Of a DNA stretch of 64,000 bases, positions 33,228 to 42,410 are shown in pieces; position 1 is the stretch's first letter, and each line of letters opens with the position of its first letter. The notes beneath the pieces were generated by a model. It did no database searches, was not told the DNA's origin, and was given only the letters and a program-made list of their open reading frames with translations. The DNA is from Palsa-504 sp963753195 (lineage in GTDB: Bacteria > Actinomycetota > Actinomycetes > Streptosporangiales > Streptosporangiaceae): contig CAVWBH010000003.1 of NCBI GenBank assembly GCA_963753195.1, positions 496,001-560,000 on the forward strand, written 5' to 3'. The position numbers and the translations under genes were made by a program.

Positions 33228-33259
33228 GCCCCCCAGGGGGGGAGTGAGGGGCCTAAGGC
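33221..33259. terminator. bidirectional terminator
   Basis: Perfect 12-bp arms GCCTTAGGCCCC and GGGGCCTAAGGC with a 15-base loop. The left arm contains the stop codon of the SUFU-like gene; it stands between that gene and the convergent cdsA. Confidence 0.75.
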
Positions 33260-33366
33260 GTCTTTGGGGCCGACGCCGTTCCCGGGAGCCTAGCGGATGC
33301 GGGCGAGAACCCTGGGGATTCCGGGCCGGACGGCTAACAACTCCCCGCAAAGCGGGCGACGAAACC

Positions 33367-34233
33367 TCACTGCGTGGGAATGAACACCTCCAGCAGGAGC
33401 CAGACCACGGGCGCGGCGACGAGCAGGGAGTCGAGCCGGTCCAGGATGCCGCCGTGACCGGGCAGCACGGTGCCCATGTCCTTGATGTCCAGGTCGCGCT
33501 TGATCGTGGATTCGATGAGGTCGCCGACCGTCGCGGCCAGCACCACCGCCGCGCCGGTGAGCAGGCCCTGCCAGGGGTGGCCGTGCAGGAGCAGCGTCAC
33601 GCACAGGGCGCCGCCGGCCAGGCAGGCGACCGCCGAGCCGGCGAAACCCTCCCAGGTTTTCTTCGGGCTGATCACCGGGGCCATCGGATGACGGCCCACG
33701 GTGATCCCGGCGAAATAGCCGCCGATGTCGCTGCAGATGGTCAAGATGACGAAGGTCAGCACCCGGCGCGGGCCGTCGGCCGGGACCAGCATCGCGACCA
33801 CGAACGAGGCGAGGAACGGCAGGTAGACGGCGGCGAACACGCCGGCCGTGGTGTCCTTGACGTAGCCGGACGTCCCGCCCGGCAGCCGCCAGGCGAAGAT
33901 GGCGATCATGGTCAGCCCCAGCGCGGCCAGCGCGTCCTTCGGCCCGAGCCAGTAGGTGCAGGTCAGCACGGCTGCCCCGCCGGCCGCGATCGGGATCACC
34001 GGAATGTTGATGTCACGCTTGGCCAGGGCCGCGGCCAGCTCGGCCAGGGCGACGCCCAGCGCCGCCCCCATGTACAGCAGGAACGTCGCCTTGACGGTGA
34101 GCAGGGTCAGTACGACCAGGCCGCCGAGCACGGCACCGACGCCGATGGCCGCGGGCAGGTTACGCCCGGCCCGCCCCGGAGGCCTGGGTTCTTCTGGGTC
34201 TTTTGTGCGCGGTCCGGCTGAGTCGGTGGCCAC
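33367..34233 (-). CDS. cdsA: phosphatidate cytidylyltransferase CdsA
   Basis: A 288-residue polytopic membrane enzyme that makes CDP-diacylglycerol from phosphatidate and CTP, the precursor of all phospholipids. About seven or eight hydrophobic segments; the family signature lies near the C-terminus (GDLIESTIKRDLDIKDMG...LPGHGGILDRLDSLL) with the metal-binding Asp residues. GTG at 34233 directly abuts the frr stop codon with no gap, so translation is probably coupled. Confidence 0.95.
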   Translation of the reverse strand: MATDSAGPRTKDPEEPRPPGRAGRNLPAAIGVGAVLGGLVVLTLLTVKATFLLYMGAALGVALAELAAALAKRDINIPVIPIAAGGAAVLTCTYWLGPKDALAALGLTMIAIFAWRLPGGTSGYVKDTTAGVFAAVYLPFLASFVVAMLVPADGPRRVLTFVILTICSDIGGYFAGITVGRHPMAPVISPKKTWEGFAGSAVACLAGGALCVTLLLHGHPWQGLLTGAAVVLAATVGDLIESTIKRDLDIKDMGTVLPGHGGILDRLDSLLVAAPVVWLLLEVFIPTQ

Positions 34234-34791
34234 CTAGACCTCGAGGAGCTCGGTTTCCTTGTGCTTGAGCAGTTCGTCCACCTGCGCCTCGTAGGTGCGG
34301 GTGAGGTCGTCGAGCTCGCGCTCGGCGCGGTGCACGTCGTCCTCGCCCGCGTCGCCGGCCTTGATCATCTTGGTCAGGGTGTCCTTGGCGTGCCGCCGGA
34401 TGTTCCTGATCGAGACGCGGCCGTCCTCGGCCTTGTTCCGCGCGGTCTTGATGTACTCGCGGCGGCGCTCTTCGGTCAGCTCGGGCAGCACGATCCTGAT
34501 GATGACGCCGTCGTTGGCCGGGTTCACGCTCAGGTCGCTGTTCCTGATGGCCCGCTCGATGGCCGCCAGCGAATTCTTGTCGAACGGCTGGATGACCACC
34601 ATCCGCGGCTCGGGAACGTGGAAGGAGGCGAGCTGGTTGACCGGCGTCTGCGTGCCGTAGTAATCGACCGTGATCTTGTTGAACATGGACGGGTGGGCGC
34701 GCCCGGTCCGGATGACGGCAAACTCCTCCTTGGCCACCGCGACGGCCTTGTCCATCTTTTCTTCGGCTTCGAAGAGCGTGTCATCGATCAT
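34234..34791 (-). CDS. frr: ribosome recycling factor
   Basis: A 185-residue RRF, which with EF-G splits post-termination ribosomes. The typical sequence runs through the whole length (GRAHPSMFNKITVDYYGTQTPVNQLASF; KNSLAAIERAIRNSDLSVNPANDG). Normal length. ATG with GGAG upstream; 45 bp after pyrH. Confidence 0.97.
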   Translation of the reverse strand: MIDDTLFEAEEKMDKAVAVAKEEFAVIRTGRAHPSMFNKITVDYYGTQTPVNQLASFHVPEPRMVVIQPFDKNSLAAIERAIRNSDLSVNPANDGVIIRIVLPELTEERRREYIKTARNKAEDGRVSIRNIRRHAKDTLTKMIKAGDAGEDDVHRAERELDDLTRTYEAQVDELLKHKETELLEV

Positions 34792-34836
34792 TATTCGGCT
34801 CCGTTTACTCGCAGTGCTTAGGAGCTTAGCCGGTGG

Positions 34837-35619
34837 CTACGGACCGAGGGGATCGTCGGGATCCGCCAGGTCCGCCGCGCTGGTCCGGCAGATCAGCGTG
34901 CCGACCTTCTCACCGCGGATGGCCCGGACCACGTTCCCCTTGCCCATCAGCGCGAACACCACGATCGGCAGCCCGTTGTCCCGGCACAAGGTGACCGCCG
35001 TAGCGTCCATGACCTTCAGCCCGCGGCTCAGGTACTCGCCGTAGTCCAGCCGGTCGAAGCGGACGGCGTCCGGCGTGGTATGCGGGTCGGCATCGTAGAC
35101 CCCGTCCACCTTGGTGCCCTTGAGCACCGCAGCGGCGCCGATCTCCAGGGCCCGCTGCGCGGCGGCGGTGTCGGTCGAGAAATACGGCGCACCCAGCCCG
35201 GCCCCGAAGATCACCACCCGGCCCTTTTCCAGGTGCCTGATCGCACGGCGCGGGATGTAGGGCTCGGCGACCTGGCCCATCGTGATGGCCGTCTGGACCC
35301 GCGTCTCCACGCCGTTCTTCTCCAGCACGTCCTGCAGGGCCAGGCAGTTGATGACCGTGCTGAGCATGCCCATGTAGTCGGCGCGGGCCCGGTCAATACC
35401 GCGTTCGGCCAGGGCCGCGCCGCGGAACATGTTGCCGCCGCCGACCACCGCGGCCACCTGGACGCCCTCCTGCGTCGCGGCGATGATCTCCGCGGCCAGG
35501 TGGGCGACCACGTCCGGCGAGATGCCCAGGGGCTCAGCGCCCGCGAACAGCCCGCCGGACAGCTTCAGCAGCACCCGATGCCAGCTCGGGTGCACCGATC
35601 CGGGTTCGGATCCCGGCAT
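34837..35619 (-). CDS. pyrH: UMP kinase
   Basis: A 260-residue amino-acid-kinase-fold enzyme converting UMP to UDP. Motifs: VLLKLSGGLFAG near residue 18 (usually SGEAF; the Glu is Gly here), VVGGGNMFRG, ADYMGMLSTVINCLAL, and GAAAVLKGTKVDGVYDADPHT. Length and context (tsf upstream, frr downstream) are standard. Confidence 0.96.
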   Translation of the reverse strand: MPGSEPGSVHPSWHRVLLKLSGGLFAGAEPLGISPDVVAHLAAEIIAATQEGVQVAAVVGGGNMFRGAALAERGIDRARADYMGMLSTVINCLALQDVLEKNGVETRVQTAITMGQVAEPYIPRRAIRHLEKGRVVIFGAGLGAPYFSTDTAAAQRALEIGAAAVLKGTKVDGVYDADPHTTPDAVRFDRLDYGEYLSRGLKVMDATAVTLCRDNGLPIVVFALMGKGNVVRAIRGEKVGTLICRTSAADLADPDDPLGP

Positions 35620-35638
35620 CTGCTCCGCCCTTCCGGGC

Positions 35639-36475
35639 TCAGGCCTGGCCGACCTGGAACCTGGCGAAGCCGGTGACGGTCAGGTTGTCGGCGGCCAGGA
35701 CCTGCTTGATGGTGGTCTTGTTGTCCTTCACGAAGGCCTGCTCGGTGAGCACGACGTCCTTGAAGTAGGAGTTCAGCCGTCCGTCCACGATCTTGCCGAT
35801 GGCCTGCTCGGGCTTGCCCTCGTCGCGGGTGATCTGCTCGGCGATCCGGCGCTCCTTCTCCACGACATCGGCCGGCACGTCCGCGCGCGTGACGTACAGC
35901 GGGCGCATCGCGGCGACCTGCTGGGCGAGATCCCGGGCCACTTCGGCGCTGGGCTTGTCGAGCTGGACCAGGACGCCCAGGGTGGGGGGCAGTGCGGCGT
36001 CGCTGCGGTGCAGGTAGCTGGCCACGTAACCGCCTTCCAGGCGGGCGAACCGGCCGAGCTCCAGCTTCTCCTTCAGCCCCGCGCCCGCTTCCTCGATGAG
36101 CTCCTGGACGGTGACGCCCGGACGGGCCTCGACAGCCAGCAGCGCCAGCCGGTCGAACACGCCGGACGACAGCGCGACCCGGGCGATCTCGGCGGCGGCC
36201 TGCTGGAACAGGTCCGTCTTGGCCACGAAGTCCGTCTCGCAGTTCAGCTCGACGAGCACGCCGGCGTCGTTCCCGGAAAGTTCGGCCGTGACCAGGCCGT
36301 TGGCCGCGGTCCGGGTGGCCCGCTTGGTCACGTCCTTGGCGCCCTTGAGGCGGAGCACCTCGATCGCGGTCTCGAAGTCGCCATCGGCTTCGCCCAGTGC
36401 GTTCTTGCAGTCCATCATGCCGGCGCCGGTCTGGTCGCGGAGCCGCTTGACATCAGCGGTGGTGAAATTCGCCAT
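35639..36475 (-). CDS. tsf: elongation factor Ts
   Basis: A 278-residue nucleotide-exchange factor for EF-Tu. The start shows the UBA-like segment VKRLRDQTGAGMMDCKNALGEADGD with the TDFV block later (NCETDFVAKTD). Two core domains are complete. Located 45 bp after rpsB in the usual order. Confidence 0.97.
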   Translation of the reverse strand: MANFTTADVKRLRDQTGAGMMDCKNALGEADGDFETAIEVLRLKGAKDVTKRATRTAANGLVTAELSGNDAGVLVELNCETDFVAKTDLFQQAAAEIARVALSSGVFDRLALLAVEARPGVTVQELIEEAGAGLKEKLELGRFARLEGGYVASYLHRSDAALPPTLGVLVQLDKPSAEVARDLAQQVAAMRPLYVTRADVPADVVEKERRIAEQITRDEGKPEQAIGKIVDGRLNSYFKDVVLTEQAFVKDNKTTIKQVLAADNLTVTGFARFQVGQA

Positions 36476-36520
36476 GTCCTCGTCTTTCGTCTCTATTCGG
36501 TTTTACCCGGTCTGGCCGTC

Positions 36521-37597
36521 TTACTGGGCGGTGTCGCCGACTTCCGCGGCGGGCGCCTGCGCGGCTTCGTCGGTGGCCTGCGCGGCTTCAGCGGCTCCGG
36601 CCTCCGCTTGCGCGGCCCCGGCTTCCGCTTCTGCGGCTTCCCCGGCGGCCTCGGCCAGGCCTTCCAGGTCGTCGGCCTGGTCGGCCTCGGCGGCCGCTTC
36701 GCTGGCCGGCGCGGATTCAGCGTTGATGTCCAGGTCGGCGGCGCCCTCGGTCTCGGCCGCGATCACGATCGCCTCGTCGGGCGGAGTCACCGTCGCGGCT
36801 GGGGCGCCGGCCGCCGAGCCCTGCAGGAGCTCGCGTTCCCACTCGGCCAGCGGCTCTTCGGTGCCCAGGCTGCCGGCCGGCTTCTCGTCGGCACCGGCCG
36901 CGCCGGCCCGCGAGATGAGCCCTTCGGCCACGGCGTCGGCCACCACCCTGGTCAGCAGCGCGACGCTGCGGATGGCGTCATCGTTGCCGGGAATCGGGTA
37001 GTTGACCTCGTCCGGGTCGCAGTTGGTGTCCAGGATGGCCACAACCGGGATGCCGAGCTTGCGCGCCTCGTTGACCGCGATGTGCTCCTTCTTGGTGTCC
37101 ACCACCCAGATGGCGCTCGGCACGCGGGCCATGTCCCTGATCCCGCCGAGCGTCCGGTCGAGCTTGTCGTGCTCGCGCCGCAGGTGCAGGAGCTCCTTCT
37201 TGGTCATGCCGGAGGCGGCCACGTCATCGAAGTCGATCTCCTCCAGCTCCTTGAGCCGCTGCAGCCGCTTGTAGACGGTGGAGAAGTTGGTCAGCATGCC
37301 GCCCAGCCAGCGCTGGTTCACGAACGGCATCCCGACCCGGCGAGCCTGCTCGGCGATCGCCTCCTGCGCCTGCTTCTTGGTGCCGACGTACAAGATGGTG
37401 CCGCCGTGCGCGACGGTCTCCTTGATGAACTCGTACGCACGGTCGATGTAGTCGAGTGACTGCTGGAGATCGATGATGTAGATGCCGTTGCGCTCGGTGA
37501 AGATGTAGCGCTTCATCTTGGGGTTCCAGCGCCGGGTCTGGTGCCCGAAGTGGACACCGCTCTCCAGGAGCTGCTTCATGCTGACGACCTGAGCCAT
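36521..37597 (-). CDS. rpsB: 30S ribosomal protein S2 with long acidic Ala-rich tail
   Basis: A 358-residue S2. Residues 1-~260 are the complete ribosomal domain (MKQLLESGVHFGHQTRRWNPKMKRYIF; LGIPVVAILDTNCDPDEVNYPIPGNDDAIRS). The remaining ~100 residues are a disordered Ala/Glu/Asp-rich extension (AEAAGEAAEAEAGAAQAEAGAAEAAQ). Actinobacterial S2 often has such a tail, but this one is long. ATG at 37597 chosen from the family start; the frame is open further upstream without homology. Confidence 0.96.
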   Translation of the reverse strand: MAQVVSMKQLLESGVHFGHQTRRWNPKMKRYIFTERNGIYIIDLQQSLDYIDRAYEFIKETVAHGGTILYVGTKKQAQEAIAEQARRVGMPFVNQRWLGGMLTNFSTVYKRLQRLKELEEIDFDDVAASGMTKKELLHLRREHDKLDRTLGGIRDMARVPSAIWVVDTKKEHIAVNEARKLGIPVVAILDTNCDPDEVNYPIPGNDDAIRSVALLTRVVADAVAEGLISRAGAAGADEKPAGSLGTEEPLAEWERELLQGSAAGAPAATVTPPDEAIVIAAETEGAADLDINAESAPASEAAAEADQADDLEGLAEAAGEAAEAEAGAAQAEAGAAEAAQATDEAAQAPAAEVGDTAQ

Positions 37598-38033
37598 GCC
37601 CGCGGTCCCTTTCCATCGTGCGCCGCGCTTTTTCAGGTGCGCGGCGCTTCTCGGTTGGTTCCTGGTGCCCGCGGTACGACGCGCCTGCGGCCGGCCTGGC
37701 GGCCGGCGGACCGAGCGGCGCGTCCCGCCCCGTGTTCTGGATGACCAAGGTTCTGGATGACCAAGGGACAAACGGGCACGCGATGTAGCCGCCGAGCACG
37801 CACTTACCCAGTGCGGCTGCGACGACCCAGACAAAGGATACTTGACATTCCTCGCCCGCGGCGCCGACCTGCGGCGGCCATCGGGATGCGCGATGGCGCC
37901 GGCGTGGGCCAGCCGGCCGGCAGCGTGCGGGCAAAACCGGGGAACGGGCGGGATCCCCGGTTTCACCAGGTTAGAACGCAATGAAAGCCCGGTTTCATCC
38001 CGTTCCGGCCGGGCCCTGGGCGGGCTCTGGGGC
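37598..38033. other. leader/promoter region of rpsB and 3' flank of xerC
   Basis: A gap of ~435 bp with no supported gene. It holds a 16-bp tandem duplication TTCTGGATGACCAAGG (37735-37750, 37751-37766), a 7-bp hairpin GCCGGCC/GGCCGGC (37690-37707) in the likely rpsB 5' leader, and a TTGACA on the plus strand near 37842. No autoregulatory S2 structure can be assigned from sequence alone. Confidence 0.4.
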
Positions 38034-39020
38034 TTAGGCCCGGGGATGAGCCTGTCGGTAGCTTGACTTCAGCCGCTCGATCGACACGTGGGTGTAGATC
38101 TGGGTGGTCGCGGGCGAGGAGTGGCCGAGGATCTCCTGCACGCTGCGCAGGTCGGCGCCGCCTTCGAGCAGGTGGGTGGCGGCGGTGTGGCGCAGGCCGT
38201 GCGGGCCGGTCGGCCGGGCCGCTCCCCCGTCGCGCAGGCGCTCGCGGGTGATCCGGCGGGCCGTGCGCGGGTCCAGCCGGCCGCCGCGGACGCCGAGGAA
38301 CAAGGCCGGCCCGCTGCCGGGGCGGGCCAGGACGGGACGGCCCACCTCCAGCCAGCGGGTGACCGCGCGGAGGGCGGGCACGCCGACCGGGACGGTGCGC
38401 TCCTTGTCGCCCTTGCCCACGACCCGGACGGTCCGGCGGCCGTGGTCGAAACTATCCGGGGTCAGCCCGCACAGCTCACTGACCCTGATGCCGGTGGCGT
38501 AGAGCAGCTCGAGGACCGCCACGTCGCGCAGGGCGACCGCCTGCTCGGCGGCCGGATCTGAGCCAGCGGCGGCGTGATCTGAGCCGGCGGCCTCGGCCCG
38601 GCGGGCGGCGGTGTCCAGGACGGCCCGCATCTCGTCCTGGCGCAGCACGTGCGGCAGGGTACGGCGGGCTTTCAGCGTGGCCAGCCGCGGGCCCGGGTCG
38701 GCGGCCAGCCAGCCGCTGCGGTGCGCGAAGGCGGTGAAGGCCCGCGCCGCCGCGCCGCGCCGCGCCAGCGTGGTGCGTGCCGCCCCGGAGGCGTGCTGGC
38801 TGGCCAGCCAGCCGCGCAGGTGGGTGGCGTCCAGGCCGCCGGGCCCCTGGACCCCGGCCTGGTGCGCGTGCTCGAGCAGCGAGCCGGCATCGCCGACGTA
38901 GGCCCGGACCGTGTGCGGCGACAGCGAGCGTTCGGCCCGCAGGTGACGCTCGAAGGCGGCGAGCGCGGCCGCCATCTCGGTGGGCAGCCCGGTCTCGCTC
39001 GTCTGGCTCTGGCCCTTCAT
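38034..39020 (-). CDS. xerC: tyrosine recombinase XerC
   Basis: A 328-residue site-specific recombinase resolving chromosome dimers. The N-terminal core-binding domain (AAFERHLRAERSLSPHTVRAYVGDAGSLLEH) precedes a catalytic domain with Arg (TGIRVSELCGL), Lys (GKGDKERTVP), HxxR (HGLRHTAATHL), His (LGHSS) and Tyr (IYTHVS). The ATG at 39020 sits inside a small hairpin (39010-39027) and has no Shine-Dalgarno, but CACACT ends six bases upstream. Between rpsB and dprA as in mycobacteria. Confidence 0.92.
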   Translation of the reverse strand: MKGQSQTSETGLPTEMAAALAAFERHLRAERSLSPHTVRAYVGDAGSLLEHAHQAGVQGPGGLDATHLRGWLASQHASGAARTTLARRGAAARAFTAFAHRSGWLAADPGPRLATLKARRTLPHVLRQDEMRAVLDTAARRAEAAGSDHAAAGSDPAAEQAVALRDVAVLELLYATGIRVSELCGLTPDSFDHGRRTVRVVGKGDKERTVPVGVPALRAVTRWLEVGRPVLARPGSGPALFLGVRGGRLDPRTARRITRERLRDGGAARPTGPHGLRHTAATHLLEGGADLRSVQEILGHSSPATTQIYTHVSIERLKSSYRQAHPRA

Positions 39021-39027
39021 AGGGCCA
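39010..39027. repeat. inverted repeat over the xerC start codon
   Basis: TGGCCCT and AGGGCCA arms (7 bp) with a four-base loop containing the ATG. In the mRNA the start codon would be in a hairpin loop or at its 5' end. Confidence 0.6.
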
Positions 39028-39220
39028 GTGTGCACCCGCGGCCGGCCCGCGAGCCGGAACGGGCCAGGTGACACGGCGATCGCGAGTAATTTCGCATGCC
39101 GACACGCCGATCGAACTGAAGTTTGACAAGGGATGGGGGCTGCGGCAGGGTGATTCATGCGTTCACGTTCACCGGCGGGACCGGGACGCGCTTGGAGCAG
39201 CACCTAGAGAGGGATCGAGC

Positions 39221-39814
39221 ATGGGTCAGAAGACTGTCCGGTTCAGCGACCTGAGCGGCCAGCTCATCACGCATGACGAGGCACTGGCACGCGTCGTGGT
39301 ACACGAGCACCCCGAGCTGGTCGACGGCCCGGTCGAGATCGAGGCACTGACCGACGAGGCCGAGGCCATACAGCAGGCCGCGCTGCGGGTGGCGGTCATC
39401 GACCTGTACCTTCCCGACGACATGGAACCGCGCCGCATCGTCATGGAGGCTGACGCCTTCGACAAGCTGGCCACGGAGAACCCGATGGAGCAGCTGCTGA
39501 TCGCCGCGCGGCCGGTCAGGCGGAGTCCGAAGACCTCAGTGAACGGCGGCGCCCGCGGGGACCGCCTGGACTACGGCACGCTGGAGCACGCCGGCAAGCC
39601 GCACAAGGGCAAGGTCACCGACGCGGAGAAGCAACTGATCCGCGACCATCTCGAGGAGATCAACGAGCGGCTGGCCGGGCAGGGGTTCCGGACGATCAGC
39701 GTGAGCGACCCGGAACAGGTCGAGCGGTACGGCCTCCAGCAGTCCGTCCGGGACCGCGCCACCGAGCTGGAGTTCGACGAGGAGGAGGAGCGGAGCGCCT
39801 TCGCGGCCGGCTAG
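39221..39814 (+). CDS. conserved actinobacterial hypothetical protein
   Basis: A 197-residue acidic protein beginning MGQKTVRFSDLSGQLITHDEALARVVVHEHPEL and containing PRRIVMEADAFDKLA. I recognise the VxFSDLSG opening as recurrent in actinomycetes but know no function. The C-terminal part (GKVTDAEKQLIRDHLEEINERLAGQGFRTISVSDPEQVERYG) is helical and could be a protein-interaction or weak DNA-binding module. ATG preceded by AGAGAGGGA. Divergent from xerC. Confidence 0.7.
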   Translation: MGQKTVRFSDLSGQLITHDEALARVVVHEHPELVDGPVEIEALTDEAEAIQQAALRVAVIDLYLPDDMEPRRIVMEADAFDKLATENPMEQLLIAARPVRRSPKTSVNGGARGDRLDYGTLEHAGKPHKGKVTDAEKQLIRDHLEEINERLAGQGFRTISVSDPEQVERYGLQQSVRDRATELEFDEEEERSAFAAG

Positions 39815-39845
39815 GGCTCCGGCCTGGCCGCCGCTCGGGCAGTAA

Positions 39846-41450
39846 CTATGTAGGCGAGCTGAGCTGGGTCGCTCGGGGGCGGCCGCCTCGCCGGCGCAGC
39901 GCGCCGACCGCGTTCCAGCGGAGGGCCCCCGCTAGGTCACGAGCGTGGTCGGTCATGGAGTAGTCGGGCTGGATTTCGACGTCCTGCAGCGCCTGGTCGA
40001 GGTCCAGGCCGTGCTCCTCGAGCACGATCGAGAAGTCTCGCCGCATCGGGCCGAGCCGCTCGTACCCGAACGAGCGGTAGATACGAGGGAACTGGGACCG
40101 GTACAAGCGCACGCGCTCATGCAGGCCGGACGAATGTGACATGGGGTTTTTCGGGCGCTGGCGGACGTAACTGGGCAGGATGTCGGCAAAGGCGTGCCGC
40201 AAGATCCATTTGTCCTGGCCGTCACGAAGCTTCAGATCGATGGGCAGGCGCATCGCCAGCCGGACCAGGGCCAGGTCCAGGAACGGCACACGCACTTCCA
40301 CGCCCTGTCCCATGCTGGTGCGGTCGACCCGCTGCAGCTCGGTCCGCCCGAGGTTGTGCAGCTTGTGCTGGAACAGCCGCTGCCGCAGAACAGGGTCGGG
40401 CTGCCGGTACATCTCGTAGCCGCCGAACAGTTCATCAGAACCGTCCCCGCACAGGACCACCTTGACCCCGCAGCTGTGCACCCGGGCGAAGAGCAGCCGG
40501 GAGATGACCGCGTTGATGACATCGCCGTACTCGGTGAGCTCGGACATCCGGATGGCCTCTCGGATGTCCGGCAGGCGGATGTCGCCCGGAGCCAGTTCAA
40601 TGACCTCGTGGTCGACGCCGAGCTCGCGGGTCACGCGGCGCGCGTACGAGACGTCGTCGCTGCCGGGCGTCCCGATCGTGAACGCTACGCAGTCCGGGTG
40701 CATCTCACGGACGTGCAGGAGCGTCAGCGTGCTGTCCAGGCCGCCGGAGAGGATAACGCCGACGGTGAGATCGGTGTCGAGCCGGACGCGGATGCTGTCT
40801 TCCAGCGCGGCCCGTACTTGCTGTGCGGCCGCGCCGATGTCGGTGACAGGCTCGTCGCCGTCTCCCATCCTCAGCAGGTCGACATAGGCGGTGACTGCGG
40901 GATCCTGGGCGGGACTCCCCCATCCGTGGTGGCCCGGAGGAATCTCGCAGACTCCTCCTCCCACCGGGACGAGTGCCTTGAGTTCCGAAGCCGCATACAG
41001 GTGACCGTCGTGGCGAGACCAGTAGAGCGGTTTCACCCCGAGCGGGTCACGAGCCAGATAGACCCGGTCGGTGGCGGTGTCGACGACCGCGAACGCGAAC
41101 TCGCCTCGCAGGCGGTGCACCGCGCTTTCCCCCCATTCGAGGAAGGACTCAAGGATGACCTCGGTGTCGCTGTCACTGCGCAGCACATGGCCAAGGGCGG
41201 CAAGCTCTGACCGCAGCGCGCGGAAGTTGTAGACCTCGCCGTTGTAGCACGCCGCCCAGCGGCCGTCAGGCGAGCTCCACGGCTGGATGGCCCGCTCACG
41301 ATCGACTATTTTCAGCCGCTGGGTGCCGAGCTGCTGCCGCTCAGCGCGGAACGTCTCCCGCACCTCGCCACGCGGCGCGATCGCATCCAGCATCGAGTCG
41401 AGGACCATCGGGTTGGGGTTCGGCCCGACGATCAGGGCGATGCCGCACAT
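39846..41450 (-). CDS. asnB: asparagine synthetase (glutamine-hydrolysing)-like protein
   Basis: A 534-residue AsnB-family enzyme. Cys2 after Met1 is the class II glutaminase nucleophile (MCGIALIVG), followed by NGEVYNF and the ammonia-channel part. The synthetase domain has the pyrophosphate loop SGGLDS near residue 238 and GDGSDELFGGYE. It would use glutamine and ATP to amidate a carboxylate. Shorter than E. coli AsnB and directly downstream of an M15-like peptidase gene (24-bp gap, GGGAAGG upstream), so it might modify a peptide or cell-wall precursor rather than free aspartate. Confidence 0.88.
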   Translation of the reverse strand: MCGIALIVGPNPNPMVLDSMLDAIAPRGEVRETFRAERQQLGTQRLKIVDRERAIQPWSSPDGRWAACYNGEVYNFRALRSELAALGHVLRSDSDTEVILESFLEWGESAVHRLRGEFAFAVVDTATDRVYLARDPLGVKPLYWSRHDGHLYAASELKALVPVGGGVCEIPPGHHGWGSPAQDPAVTAYVDLLRMGDGDEPVTDIGAAAQQVRAALEDSIRVRLDTDLTVGVILSGGLDSTLTLLHVREMHPDCVAFTIGTPGSDDVSYARRVTRELGVDHEVIELAPGDIRLPDIREAIRMSELTEYGDVINAVISRLLFARVHSCGVKVVLCGDGSDELFGGYEMYRQPDPVLRQRLFQHKLHNLGRTELQRVDRTSMGQGVEVRVPFLDLALVRLAMRLPIDLKLRDGQDKWILRHAFADILPSYVRQRPKNPMSHSSGLHERVRLYRSQFPRIYRSFGYERLGPMRRDFSIVLEEHGLDLDQALQDVEIQPDYSMTDHARDLAGALRWNAVGALRRRGGRPRATQLSSPT

Positions 41451-41474
41451 ATCGAGAAACCTTCCCGGCCGGTG

Positions 41475-42410
41475 CTACCGAGCGCCCAGCTGGGCGTCGT
41501 AAGCGGCCTGCAATTCGCCGCAGGCAAGCGGATTGACGCACAAATGCCACGCCTGGCCCTCGTCAATGACATTGAGCTGGCCTGCCTCTTGACGGTCAAG
41601 AAGAAGCCGGGCCAGCACGTCTTTGCGATCGAACTGGCGGAACCAGTGCATTTCCAGATCACACGCATAGCCGACACAATGAGAACTCGGCAGTACGGCA
41701 GCGTAACCGAGAGAGCGGAGACGATGCTGGTGCTCCACGCTACGCACCATGCTGTTCACCCAGAGGCCGGGCGTTCGCGGCGGCAGCGCCGCGGCGAGGT
41801 CGCGAGCGATCTGGTTGACCACAGCGACGACTACCGGCCTCGAACGGGTGAAGCGCAACCCGGCCGTAGCAGGACGGGCGGCTGGGAGCACCTGGCGCTG
41901 CGCCCAGTCCCGGGCCCGGCCGGGCAGCCCGGCCGGCTGAGCGCGGTACTGGAACCGCAGCATCTTCGCCGACCTGAGCGGCCCGAGATCCACCAGTTCA
42001 GTCGAGCGCAGCACGTCGGCGTCGGAGACGAAGGGATTCGTCCGCGCCCACCAGACCGAATCGATCTGCGACAGCAGAAATATCCTGACGAACGTCGGCA
42101 AATCGCTGGCTGAGCTGCGCACACTGGGCTGGTAGTTGCTGATCTCATGGCTGAGGCGGGCCACCACCGCATCCAGGCCTCCGTCAAGACGCGAGAGCAC
42201 AGCGGCGAACTCCGGCTGCTCCAGGCGCTTGGCGACAAGTTCCTCGACGGCGAGCAGATCAGTCGGATGCGGGTGCCTGCCCGCCTCCTTGACCAGTTCG
42301 TCAACTGCCGCCCGGTAGCGGAGCAGTTGAGATTCCGGCAGGGCGGAGGGCACCTCGGCCATGTCCCGCGAGTCATCCAGCGCGCGTTCCGCCCTCATGT
42401 GCTCGCCCAC
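41475..42410 (-). CDS. M15/VanY-like peptidase-fold protein (DUF5715-like)
   Basis: A 311-residue protein. The C-terminal third has a zinc peptidase pattern as in D-Ala-D-Ala carboxypeptidases of the M15 type: SSHCVGYACDLEM (HxxGxAxD-like) and, ~50 residues later, DEGQAWHLCVNP (the WH ligand), preceded by VNSMVRSVEHQHRLRSLGYAA. The first ~160 residues are helical and unrecognised; no signal peptide or membrane segment is seen. The GTG at 42410 is favoured by GGAGG nine bases upstream; ATG at 42398 is an alternative. In an operon with the AsnB-like gene. Confidence 0.65.
   Translation of the reverse strand: MGEHMRAERALDDSRDMAEVPSALPESQLLRYRAAVDELVKEAGRHPHPTDLLAVEELVAKRLEQPEFAAVLSRLDGGLDAVVARLSHEISNYQPSVRSSASDLPTFVRIFLLSQIDSVWWARTNPFVSDADVLRSTELVDLGPLRSAKMLRFQYRAQPAGLPGRARDWAQRQVLPAARPATAGLRFTRSRPVVVAVVNQIARDLAAALPPRTPGLWVNSMVRSVEHQHRLRSLGYAAVLPSSHCVGYACDLEMHWFRQFDRKDVLARLLLDRQEAGQLNVIDEGQAWHLCVNPLACGELQAAYDAQLGAR

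Noticed and set aside
35429..37459. A 676-codon plus-strand open frame
   Set aside because: Antisense to pyrH, tsf and rpsB; Gly/Leu/Arg-rich shadow sequence.
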